Positions 53,595 to 63,705 of a DNA stretch of 64,000 bases are shown in pieces. The stretch covers positions 17,050,001 to 17,114,000 of the forward strand of contig JBHGNT010000012.1 of the NCBI GenBank assembly GCA_043228905.1. Reading direction: 5' to 3'. A model generated the notes under the pieces. That model did not search any database, had not been told where the DNA came from, and saw only the letters and a list, made by a program, of their open reading frames with translations. The number at the start of each line of letters is the position of its first letter. Position 1 is the stretch's first letter. The stretch comes from Azolla caroliniana. Lineage: Eukaryota > Polypodiophyta. The translations under genes and the position numbers were made by a program.

Positions 53595-55554
53595 ATGGAA
53601 GGCGGCAGCAGCGGGCAGCCGGGGATGATGGTGCTGAATGCGCAGAACTACGCCGATTGGAAGATAAAGATGGAGGATCTGCTCATTGTTCGGGACCTGT
53701 ATGAACCGATCGACAGGTCGGAAATACCCAAGGGTGTACTTGAGACGGAATGGAGGCTTCTGAACAGGAAAGCCGTTGCAACCATTCGGCAATACGTCGA
53801 CGTGAGCGTTCTACAACACGTGGCGAACGACACCAATGCATATGAGATGTGGCGGAAGCTGTGGGGCCTCTACGAGAGGAAGAATGCGTTGAACCGGACC
53901 TCCCTGATGAGGAAGATAGTGAACCTCAAGTACCGGGACGGCGAGAGCATGGTGGAACACGTAAGCACGTTCATGGGATTCCTGAACCAGCTTGCGGCGA
54001 TCAAGTTCCCGTTGGAGGATGCAATGCAAGCCATCATCCTGATGTGTACATTGCCGGAAAGCTGGGAGAACTTGGTGGTGACTCTCAGCACCTCCTGCAC
54101 CGAAGATAACTTGTCCCTACAAACGGTAAAGACAAGTATTTTGAACGAAGAAGCGCGTCGGAGAGATAAAGAACCGGCCTCCGACTCGAAGTCGCTGCTT
54201 ACCGAATCGGAACGGGGAAGACAACGGAACCGGAGTCCGCAAAGACGGGAGAAGTCGGGGACCCGGTCGCAGTCAAGAGGAAGGCCCACATGCTTCCACT
54301 GTGGGAAGCCGGGGCACTTCCGGAAGAATTGTCGGCATTACCGAAAAGACAACGGAGCCGACGACACCGATTCGAAGAAGTCACCGGAGCGAAACGGTGC
54401 ATACTGGGGAGCCACGGACCGGAGAGGTCCGGATCGGCGAGGGCAGGAGCGGAAAGGAACGACGGCACTCGCGGCAAGTGAAGAAGAGATAATGCTCATT
54501 ACCGAAGAGAGGGAGCTGAACCTTGCCGGTGAAGAGATGACCTGGGTGGTCGATTCCGGAGCGTCGTTCCACCTGACCCCGGAGAAGAAATACTTCTCAT
54601 CCTACACAGCCGGTGAGCACGGCTGTGTCCGGATGGGAAATGAAGGTACATGCCGGATTGCCGGCATAGGAGACGTGTGGCTGATGACATCAACTGGATG
54701 CAAGATGCTGCTGAAGGATGTTCGACACGTTCCGGAGGTTCGATTGAACCTGATTTCGGCCGGGAGGCTAGACGATGAAGGCTACACGGGTAGCATCCGA
54801 AACGGTGTCATGAAGTTCAGCAAAGGGAGCCTGATACTGGCTCGGGCCCGGAAGATCAACACACTGTACCTGATGAATTCCCGGCTATGTCCGGAGGAGC
54901 TGAACGTGGCAGCTAACACTGCCGGTGAGCTGTGGCACAAGAGACTGTGCCACATGAGCGAGAAGGGGATGAAGAGGCTTGCAGAAGACAACCTTATTCC
55001 GGTGAAGCATGTGCATCTGGAGAAGTGCACCGATTGCCTGGCCGGTAAGCAGAACCGAGCCTCCTTCCACTCAAGGCCACCGACGAGACGTAGCGCACCA
55101 TTGGAGTTGGTGCACACTAACGTGTGTCAAGTAGAAACGAAGTCACATGGCGGAGCCCAGTACTTCGTGACATTCATTGATGACCACAGCCGGAAGCTGT
55201 GGACGGCACCGTTGAAGACAAAGGACCAAGTGTTGTGCGTCTTCAAAGAACTCTACGCGAGAGTGGAAAGGGAATCCGGCAAGAAGCTGAAAGCGATACG
55301 AGCGGATAACGGAGGGGAATACCGGGGGCAGTTCGCGGAGTACTGTCGCTCAAAGGGAATCCGGCTCGAGTTTACTGTGCCGAAGACGCCGGAACTGAAC
55401 GGGTTGGCCGAGAGGATGAACCGGACCATAATGGAGAGGGTCCGGAGTATGCTGGCGCATGCGAAATTACCCAAGGTGTTTTGGGCTGAGGCAATATCGA
55501 CGGCGACATACGTGATAAACAGATCACCCTCAGTACCTTTGGACGGAGACACGC
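53595..55554 (+). CDS. Cop2b gag-protease-integrase polyprotein (3' truncated)
   Basis: Open for about 653 codons from ATG 53595, the first ATG after the primer site. Order: copia gag (residues 1-220), zinc knuckle CFHCGKPGHFRKNC (233-246), protease with WVVDSGASFHLTP (catalytic Asp320), pre-integrase zinc module LWHKRLCH/CTDCLAGK, and integrase core. The first integrase catalytic position is Asn509 (HTNVCQV), while Cop4 keeps Asp there. The second Asp (ADNGGEY) and the Glu region are present. RT and RNase H are absent: the frame is cut at 55554 by the chromovirus D LTR, which supplies the stop at 55560. An intact frame this long suggests a recent insertion, but integrase was probably inactive. 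Confidence 0.88.
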
Positions 55555-56008
55555 TATTATAGATCATAGCACTAATGTAAGCTTAAGATAAGGATAATGA
55601 AAAGATAGATAGAAAGGAGAAAGAGAAAGAAGGGTGCCGATCCACCCGACCACCCCCGAGCGAAGGGATCGAGACGGACTCGAGCCTCGATCGGTGTCCC
55701 ATACCACCGCCGTGGCGTCGAGTCGTACCTGGTGCTGGCGCGCTCGCTACAAGAGTTGACCCACCACACGAGCAGAGTCTCGATGTAGTCAAAAGATGAT
55801 CAAATGAGGGTAGCTAGGCCTCTTATTTATAGCGATACCCAAGGCCCCCAGGCATGTTCACACTTGACCTAATGGGTTGTCTCAATCCCGAGGATAAAAG
55901 TAATCCTCCCCTTCTTTACACTCTCATTTAACCCTCACACTTATCCACGTGTATAGATTACTACGGTAAATTCTTACCACGGGATATTATATGGTCATGC
56001 TCGTAACA
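55555..56008 (-). mobile_element. Chromovirus D 3' LTR (454 bp)
   Basis: The minus-strand reading starts TGTTACGAGC and ends GATCTATAATA. A TATA box (TATAAATAA) is at 55823-55831. It differs from the 5' LTR at only two positions (near 55700 and 55757). The outside flank is Cop2b coding sequence and shows no match to the other flank. Confidence 0.93.
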
Positions 56009-57164
56009 TACTCCCCCTCTTTAAAACATTGCACTCTTGCAATGGAAAGTTAGGGAAGTTAGTTCTAAGAGTAGTTTCGCGTTCCCATGTGGCATCTTTT
56101 ATTGATTTATCCAGCCATTTTATTTTAAATTCTCGGATTTCTTTAGTACGTAATTTTTTTGTTTTAACATCGAGAATTCTTTCTGGTAGATGTGGTTTAG
56201 AAGATAATTCTTCAGAAGTAACCAGAGTTTCAGTCGTAACTGTATTGTCGCCAGAACCTAGAAGTTCTTTTAGACGACTCACATGAAAGACTGGATGAAT
56301 TCCGACACCATCGGGAAGAGCGAGACGATAGGCTGATGACCCAATGCATTTGAGGACTGTAAAAGGTCCACAAAACCGTGGGGCTAACTTAGCGCACTTA
56401 CCCGTAGACAATGTCTTGGAATTGTGAGGTACACGTAAAAATACCTTCTTTCCAGGGTTGAATACACGAGGTTGCCTATGATGATCGGCATAAAAACGCG
56501 CTCTATCTTGAGCTGTTTTTATATTATCTCGTGCAATATGCAACATATCTTGCATATCCCGAAGGAAGTTTTGCGTACTTCGCAACTCATCATGATGTAT
56601 AGTAACATCAATCGGGGCTCGTGGCTGAAAACCATACATCAACATAAAAGGACTATATCCCGTCGACGTATGCTTGGAGCTGTTATAAGCAAACTCCAAA
56701 ATTGGGAGATAACGTTCCCATTTTGTTGGTTTTGCACCAACGTATGCTCGAAGCATGTCCTCAATAATTTGATTTACTCGTTCTGTCTGTCCATCGGATT
56801 GAGGATGATCCGTGGAGCTCATGCTCAACGTAGTTTCTAACTTCTTAAAGACTTGTGTCCAGAAGTCACTAGTAAACTTTGGATCTCGATCACTCACGAT
56901 ATCCATCGGTAACCCATAAAAACGAAACAATTCGTCAACGAATTGGTAAGCCAATTCAGGAGTTGTTACCGTGGTTTTAGTAGCAATAAATCTGGCCATT
57001 TTAGTTAGTCGATCAACGACAACCCAGATGGCATCATGACCTTTTTGGGTGCGAGGAAGGCTAACAATAAAATCCATGGATATACTTTCCCACTTATTAT
57101 TGGGAATGTCCAAGGGATGTAAAAGTCCTGCGGCTTTAAGTCGCTCGGCTTTGTTAACCTGACA
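55995..57164 (-). pseudogene. Chromovirus D integrase core and chromodomain
   Basis: Minus-strand frame of 372 codons. Catalytic positions: SMDFIVSLP, SDRDPKFTSDFW and SDGQTERVNQ (intact D-D-E). The C-terminal GPF module (RFCGPFTVL) is followed by a chromodomain-like end, EFKIKWLDKSIKDATWERE, which places the element among chromoviruses. A TAG at about 57165, between the two cysteine pairs of the zinc-binding region (TKCH then CQ), separates it from the RT frame. No other damage is seen. Confidence 0.9.
56011..56024 (-). other. Chromovirus D polypurine tract
   Basis: TTAAAGAGGGGGAG on the minus strand, two bases before the LTR. The pol frame reads through it and stops inside the LTR at 55995. 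Confidence 0.85.
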
Positions 57165-58694
57165 CTAGTGACATTTAGTCACATAGCTATGTATGTCAGG
57201 ACGCATCTTAGGCCAATAAAATTGAGTGGAGATGAGAACGAGTGTACGATGTATTCCAGGGTGCCCTGCTGAGGGTGCATCATGGCATTCAAAAAGAATC
57301 CTCTTTTTGACCTCGGGTAAATCTGGAACACAAACCTTCCCATTACGGTAGAGCAAACCGTTAGCAATGTGGAAGTATTCCTTCGAGGATGTGGTGGTGT
57401 CTGTTCCAGACTCAACTCTTGCCCAGTATTTTGCAAAATAACTGTCATCAGGATACTTTCCTCGAAGGTGATCATAAAGATCTGATGATATTTCAGTGAA
57501 GCTAAGCGTGTTAACTTCACGGATGCGACTTAGTGCATCAGCGACAATGTTCATGGAACCTTTACGATATCGTATGGAAAAATCAAAGTCCTGGATGAGA
57601 TCAGCCCATCGTGCCTTACGACCTTTCAGGTCTTGTTGGTCACAAAAATATTTCAAGGACTCATGGTCCGTAGTTACCACAAAGTGATTTCCATAAAGAT
57701 AATGGCGCCATGTTTTGAGCGCATGTATAACTGCAAATAATTCCTTTTCTTGAACGGTATACCGACATTGAGCAGAATCAAGTTTCTTACTCTCGAATGC
57801 TATTGGTTTACCATCTTGATACAAGACAGCACCTATAGCATAATCGCTTGCATCGGTTTCAACCTCAAAAGGTTTTGAAGGATCGGGTAAAAGAAGTGAA
57901 GGAGCCTTGCAAACCAGGTCCTTGAGTTCCTTAAAGGCAAGGTCTAGTGTAGCATTCCACACAATAGGTTTTGTAGACTTACGCGTTTGACCTTTTAAAA
58001 GATCAGTAAACGGCATCGTCAATTGGGAGTAATTACGAAGAGACTTTCGCAAAAACCCCACAAAACCAAGGAATGATCGAACTTCTCGAATATTCCGAAG
58101 AGTGGGCCAAAGCTTGATTTTCTCAATGCGAGAAGGATCAATTTCAACTCCTCGTTCGGTTATGAGATGTCCTAGATAAGTAATTGATTTCTTGAAGAAC
58201 TCACATTTTGAGATCTTCGCATAAAACTGTTTGTCACGCAATGTTTGTAAAACAAAGCGGACATGTCTAGCATGTTCTTGTAATGTACGGCTATAAACTA
58301 AAATATCATCCAAGAAAATAACGACAAATTTTCCAAGTTGTTCTCGGAAAATGTCATTCATTTCTTGTTGAAAAGTAGCCGGAGCATTGGTCAAACCAAA
58401 AGGCATAACCAAAAACTCGTAATGGCCATAGCGCGTACGAAATGCCGTTTTAGGAACATCGTCCTCACTTATTCGTATTTGATTGTAGCCAGTACGGAGA
58501 TCAAGTTTCGTAAAATACCGAGCTCCCTGGAGGCGGTCAATTAGATCGTCAACCCGGGGCAATGGATACGAATTCTTGATCGTCACTTTATTCAAGCGTC
58601 GGTAATTAATACACATACGCCATGTGCCCTCTTTCTTTTTAACCAAGAGAACTGGTGCACCCCATGGAGATTTACTATAACGTATATAACCCAT
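57165..58694 (-). pseudogene. Chromovirus D reverse transcriptase, RNase H and integrase zinc region
   Basis: A 509-codon frame: [70 protein letters not shown] (catalytic FLDD), [10 protein letters not shown], RNase [14 protein letters not shown] and TDHESLKYF, then the start of integrase ([12 protein letters not shown]). A single TGA at the border (58695) separates it from the gag-protease frame. The coding sequence on both sides is continuous, so this is a point nonsense change. Confidence 0.92.
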
Positions 58695-60428
58695 TCATAA
58701 ATAGTCCTTGAGTTGCTTAGATACCTCATCTTCTTCGGATCGACTTAAGCGATACGGAGGTATACTTATTGGTGCAACACCAGGTACAATATCTATACGA
58801 TGGTCTATATTACGTTTAGGAGGTAACCCATCAGGTAGTTCACTTGGAAAAACATCATGAAAATCATTTATGATTTCATCAAGTTGTTGTTGTTCAAAAT
58901 ATGTTAATTGAATCGGGACATTATCGATATTGTAAACGTGAATGTCCGGATCAAGTACACAATAAAATAACGTAGAACAAGACAACTCGAATATTGATGG
59001 ACACGAGGAAACAATCGAGAGGGATTGTTTTTTTACACATTGAATAAAATGCGTACAATCGTTCAGTACAAAAGAAATGGAATGACGAACCCAATCAATC
59101 AATAAAGAAGAGTTTTTATTATAAAACCAGGGATAACCCAGTATTACATCGGTGGTACAAAGATTCATTACATGGAAGTCTACTTCCTCTATATAAGTAT
59201 CAATAGGAATTCCTAATGAATGAATCGCCCCGTTGATGTATTGTACTCTTCCATCAGCCAAGTGCACCGTGTAGGTGTGATCACTTACGGTGGGTTGGAT
59301 TCCCCATATCTGAACCAAACGATCATTCACAAAATTGTGTGAGCTTCCCGAATCAAATAAAAATTGTACGGGAGATCCATTGATATACCCGTTTGCACGT
59401 AGTAAATCATTGGGACCCAATACATAGTGAGGGAAAGAACATTGACAATTACTTAAATGATGTGTATAGACCTGAAGGACATTAGGAATCTGACCTTTAT
59501 GGTCTGCAGCTTTAGCTTTGTTGTCGTGCTCTTTCCGTTGGAGCTTTCGACATTGATCTTTTGTATGACCCTTCTTTTTGCAGAATACACAAAAAGGATG
59601 TTGTCGCTTACAATCGCGATCCAGGAATTCGTTGGGTGTCTTGCGTTTCCCAACAAATTGCGACTGCTTAGTCCCGGGCGCTTCGTTGGGTTTGTTATGG
59701 TCCTTCTTCGAAGTGCGTTGATAGCGAAGAACTATTTCAACGGCCTCTTCGAAGGATTTTGGATCCTTATCGTGCACTATCCAGTGATAGTCCGAATTGG
59801 GGATGCCATTGACAAAACAAGCTATCAACCAATTGTCCCCTTCTAGACCCGATTTTTGGATTTGGGTTCTAGCATGGTGAACATAGTCTTCTAGCGAGGA
59901 AAATTTCCTGCTAGAGAGGTTCATTAAAGCTTGTGCTGCCTCGGTTCGAGAGGGAGGTTGCAGAAATTGGCCCTTAAAAACCGTGACAAAATCAGTCCAG
60001 GTATCGGGCAATTTCCCCATAGTACGGAGGCCACGCCACCAGGCGGCGGCCTTACCCCCGAGTTCTCGACCGACATATGCAATCTTCGTACTATCTGGCG
60101 TGGGATAGAGCTCAAAATGAGACTCCCATTGTCCCAGCCATGTGCAGATTGCTTCTTCGGTTCTTTCCTTTTTGTCTCCCGTAAATGGCTTAACGACAAA
60201 TGATGGTTCACCTTGTCGCTCATCAGGTCTATTAGTCTCACGTTGTAGACTAATGACACGTGCTTCAAGAGCACTCTGAGATTGCCGAAGTTCGGTCATC
60301 TGTTGAGCGGTGAAACTAAGGTATTGGGTTATTTGTGCCAAATACATCTCAGTGGACATTTGTCCAGGAGGATTCCCTTGAGTTCCTTCCGCTTGAGCGG
60401 ATGACATCAGGTCGTTAATTTGAGCCAT
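58695..60428 (-). CDS. Chromovirus D gag-protease
   Basis: A 577-codon frame from ATG 60428. Gag capsid blocks (LGQWESHFELYP, AAAWWRGLRTMG, FLQPPSRTEAAQALMNL), zinc knuckle CVFCKKKGHTKDQC near 59555-59600, and protease with VQFLFDSGSSHNFVND (catalytic Asp) near 59355. It runs on to the first RT residues before the TGA. In related elements gag and pol are usually one frame. This copy lacks any internal damage within gag-protease and could still make gag. Confidence 0.9.
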   Translation of the reverse strand: MAQINDLMSSAQAEGTQGNPPGQMSTEMYLAQITQYLSFTAQQMTELRQSQSALEARVISLQRETNRPDERQGEPSFVVKPFTGDKKERTEEAICTWLGQWESHFELYPTPDSTKIAYVGRELGGKAAAWWRGLRTMGKLPDTWTDFVTVFKGQFLQPPSRTEAAQALMNLSSRKFSSLEDYVHHARTQIQKSGLEGDNWLIACFVNGIPNSDYHWIVHDKDPKSFEEAVEIVLRYQRTSKKDHNKPNEAPGTKQSQFVGKRKTPNEFLDRDCKRQHPFCVFCKKKGHTKDQCRKLQRKEHDNKAKAADHKGQIPNVLQVYTHHLSNCQCSFPHYVLGPNDLLRANGYINGSPVQFLFDSGSSHNFVNDRLVQIWGIQPTVSDHTYTVHLADGRVQYINGAIHSLGIPIDTYIEEVDFHVMNLCTTDVILGYPWFYNKNSSLLIDWVRHSISFVLNDCTHFIQCVKKQSLSIVSSCPSIFELSCSTLFYCVLDPDIHVYNIDNVPIQLTYFEQQQLDEIINDFHDVFPSELPDGLPPKRNIDHRIDIVPGVAPISIPPYRLSRSEEDEVSKQLKDYL

Positions 60429-62100
60429 TAAAGATTATTTCTGGAAAAGAAATAGGATAAGGTCAGAGATATAGTCATAACATCATGTCGTGATGTAAAC
60501 ATATCATGGGCGAGCATTAATCGATATCATTATCTCACGTCAATACCCCTCTAGACGTATGAGATAAGGTTCAAGATCAGGTTACTATGGTAACACAAAG
60601 GTGTCTTAAAAACCATGGGGGTGACAAATAAATGTCTTTCCCTGATCTCTATATCAATTTTTTCATGGTGGCTCCCCGAGGCTCAACCATGTATGTTCGC
60701 GTCATGAATAGTTTATACACGAAAAAAATGTTAACAATAAACTATGTTTCGGTGCCCACATAAGTGGTTTCGGCTCTTTAAGTCCTATTACGAGGACCCC
60801 GAGGTGCACTTAGACCTTAAGTCTAAACATGTGTTATAGTCATATGTATCAAGGATGTTGTATGGTCTTGGTCATATTTGAACTCGAGACCTCGAGAACA
60901 AATACATTAAACACTTGAGCCAACCAAGTAAGTTGGTCTTCTCGAATGTTTAATGTTTGATGCGTATAAGAGATATGCGAGGCAATTGATCATATATGTT
61001 TTTTTAAAAGAACATATATGTCAAGGGTCCTTATTTCGCCCTCATTTACCAAAACTATGTTGGTACGTTACCTAACCTCAAGTCTCGTAATTACGATGGC
61101 ATACGCCAAAGTGCAACCTAATGGTCAAGCCAAATGAGCCCTCGTTTCGTAGTAGGCTCATGTGGGCCATCACATGGTCACGTCATTACGAATGCCTCTC
61201 GTAAGAACGAGCTCATGGTGGCATCGTATCCATGTAACGAGGGAGGGATGTTGGATACGTGCGTCATTGGAGCGACCTCACTTGAAGTGGGTCAAGCCCT
61301 ACGTACTCAACATCATTATGGCTATTGCGTTTCTTTACGTAACGAAATCGAGGTCATCAACGGGGTTGTCAACAATAAAAAATTGTTGAAAATGGGATGG
61401 TGACAACGCCATTCTCACAAAAATGTGAGGACGGCCACCAACATCCTTTTCCCGACCATGACAACTTTCGATATAATCACGTAATAACGAATATACACAT
61501 ATGTTTACTTATCACATATATACGATCAAATACGTATATATGTGACCACATATGCCTATATTAAACATATCGTTATATTAAATAGCCACAAATGATGTGA
61601 TCGAGATACGTAATCGAGGTATATACCTCTACGCACACGAAACATCCACAAATAAGAGATCATCGTAATACGCAATGGAGGTATTGACCTCTTACGCATA
61701 CGAGACCAAACGCATATCGTTTACAACAAATCAAGGTATTAAACTCATACGCAAACGTAACATATGTTCGTGAACGTAATACGTAATTGAGGTATTAACC
61801 TCGTACGCATACGACACTCATCACATATTATTAATATGTCAAACGAGGTATTGACCTCGTGCACATATGTAAACGTTTTAGATAATCAATTAAAGACCAC
61901 TACAACATCATTGACTTAATGAAAAAAAATTACATATAAACTAAACACATGATTAGATGGGAGAAGAGAGAATAGAAAGAAAATTATGGAAAGAGTTACC
62001 GAAGTTCTTTGTTGATCGTTGTCTGGATCAAGGCCAACCGCACAACGATCGATCAGCATCAATCAAAAGACAAATGAAAAACAAAGAAACATTAGTACAA
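60429..62100 (-). other. Chromovirus D long 5' leader
   Basis: About 1.67 kb lies between the primer site and gag, AT-rich, with no ORF above 90 codons and no recognisable domain. It contains a palindrome-bearing repeat at 61600-61870. Long untranslated leaders are known in some Ty3 elements. Confidence 0.65.
61600..61870. repeat. Five units, about 57 bp apart, each centred on a GAGGTATNNACCTC palindrome
   Basis: Palindrome cores are at 61616-61629 (perfect), 61678-61691, 61732-61745 (degenerate), 61789-61802 and 61845-61858. Each is preceded by a CGTAATACG-type segment and followed by TACGCATACGA. Confidence 0.8.
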
Positions 62101-62114
62101 AAATCTGATACCAA
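62101..62114 (-). other. Chromovirus D primer-binding site
   Basis: The minus strand TGGTATCAGATTTT matches the tRNA-iMet site for the first ten bases, a few bases inside the LTR end. Confidence 0.75.
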
Positions 62115-62115
62115 A

Positions 62116-62569
62116 TATTATAGATCATAGCACTAATGTAAGCTTAAGATAAGGATAATGAAAAGATAGATAGAAAGGAGAAAGAGAAAGAAGGGTGCCG
62201 ATCCACCCGACCACCCCCGAGCGAAGGGATCGAGACGGACTCGAGCCTCGATCGGCGTCCCATACCACCGCCGTGGCGTCGAGTCGTACCTGGTGCTGGC
62301 GCGCTCGCTACAAGAGTTTACCCACCACACGAGCAGAGTCTCGATGTAGTCAAAAGATGATCAAATGAGGGTAGCTAGGCCTCTTATTTATAGCGATACC
62401 CAAGGCCCCCAGGCATGTTCACACTTGACCTAATGGGTTGTCTCAATCCCGAGGATAAAAGTAATCCTCCCCTTCTTTACACTCTCATTTAACCCTCACA
62501 CTTATCCACGTGTATAGATTACTACGGTAAATTCTTACCACGGGATATTATATGGTCATGCTCGTAACA
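62116..62569 (-). mobile_element. Chromovirus D 5' LTR (454 bp)
   Basis: Identical to the LTR at 55555-56008 except for two substitutions. The outer flank (62570 onward) is Cop4 gag on the minus strand, unrelated to the other flank, with no 5-bp duplication. Confidence 0.93.
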
Positions 62570-62646
62570 ATGTCCCTCATCTTCGACTTCCACAGTGAGT
62601 AGTTGGAGCCGGTGAGCTTGAACATGCAGCCGAAGTATTCTTCCAT
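62570..62646 (-). pseudogene. Cop4 gag N-terminus (25 codons)
   Basis: ATG at 62646 on the minus strand, then MEEYFGCMFKLTGSNYSLWK, the same N-terminus as Cop2a and Cop3. It is cut at 62570 by the chromovirus LTR. Confidence 0.85.
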
Positions 62647-62659
62647 TTTCTATGTTGTT

Positions 62660-62672
62660 GGCTCTGATACCA
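62660..62672 (-). other. Cop4 primer-binding site
   Basis: TGGTATCAGAGCC on the minus strand, perfect tRNA-iMet type. Confidence 0.9.
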
Positions 62673-62673
62673 G

Positions 62674-63222
62674 TTTGAAGCGAAATGCGCAAAATATCGC
62701 TTGGCCACAAGTGGGTAGTAAATCAATTCTATAAGAATCAAACACAACAATGGGAAGTGGAGAGTACACAAGAAAATGACACAGGATGTTTACGTGGAAA
62801 AACCCTAATAGGGAAAATTCACAAGAGCCCACAGACTCTGAACTATCACTATGAAGAGAAGGGGTACAATCAGAGACTTGGAGGCAATGACCTCAAGCTC
62901 TGTTTCTTCGCACAATGGCGGTTACAACAGAGTATCACTCTGTATCTCTCTCTCCCCCTCTCTCTGTGTACAACAGTTACAACAATATGACAACAACACA
63001 ATCACATACACCTAAAGTGATTGCCCTAAGTCATATTTATAGTTATATGAACTTAGGGCTATTTACAAATATAGCCTCAATGGGCTTATTCAAGACATAT
63101 TTACAAATCTATTTTCTCTTCCGGTTCTCACCGGGTCTCCTCCAGTTTCCGGATCTCTTCCGATTCTCATTGGGTCCTCTTTATTCATCACCGAATCCCA
63201 TCCGGAGAGACCAATTTCCCAA
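62674..63222 (-). mobile_element. Cop4 5' LTR (about 549 bp)
   Basis: Minus orientation, same family as 49732-50199 but with an extra stretch near its end and an altered terminal dinucleotide (CAATG at 63219-63223 instead of CAACA). A CT tract is near 62947. It carries the same TATA-like element. Confidence 0.82.
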
Positions 63223-63354
63223 TGTCACGTTTTTAGGTCAGGTAGCTCAATTCTTGCACGATGGGTTTTGGTTACCCACTTCTGACCGATTTTCTGTACC
63301 TGTGGCTCCTCGTTCTCCGTAAACTTTGACCAGGGCCGTGTTGAGGTTAGGTAG
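63223..63354 (-). pseudogene. Fragment of the accessory ORF seen at 12169 and 49715
   Basis: Minus strand: a KIGQKWVTKTHRARIELPDL segment like that at 12510-12580, and a GTCAAAGTTTAC stretch shared with 49709-49720. It links the two ORF remnants into one repeated family. It is too short for a functional call. Confidence 0.5.
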
Positions 63355-63647
63355 TGTTGAGAGACAAGCTCAACATTCGTGCGTAATACGATGCGTAACC
63401 TAGTGCATAGACTGGGTGCGTAAATCGGTACGCACAACATGGCTGTATCGGTGTGAAAATCGCGAGGCCGTTGGGAAGATATTCCTCGTAAGGAATAATT
63501 TTGGGAGTTAGTGTAGTAGGCTCATTTATGAGTGGTCAAGTACTGTTAGTACTTGTGTCAGCCCTATTGTCAGGGCTTGTATAAAAGGTGCTCATTGAGC
63601 ACGGTGTATGTACAGATTGAGTATTATTTTGAATTGAGTTTCTGTGT

Positions 63648-63691
<44 letters not shown>

Positions 63692-63705
63692 GCGTACTAT
63701 GTATA
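63355..63705 (+). mobile_element. Cop1-family LTR, plus orientation, end truncated
   Basis: TGTTGAGAGACAAGCTCAAC onward, matching the reverse complement of 12638-12970. TATA CTTGTATAAAAGGTG near 63580; CT tract of about 37 bp at 63651-63689. Its last few bases are replaced at 63706 by the start of a Cop2 LTR. Confidence 0.85.

Noticed and set aside
55572-55792. Small ORFs of 65-69 codons in the chromovirus LTR (also 62133-62330)
   Set aside because: They are repeated only because the LTR is duplicated. There is no domain and they lie around the transcript start.
56000-60428. Endogenous pararetrovirus (Caulimoviridae) instead of a Ty3 element
   Set aside because: There is an integrase and a chromodomain-like end, paired LTRs are present, and no movement protein is seen.
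61600-61870. Regularly spaced palindromes considered as a CRISPR array or replication origin
   Set aside because: The units are diverged, the spacers are themselves similar, and the array lies inside an LTR-retrotransposon leader in a plant-like genome.
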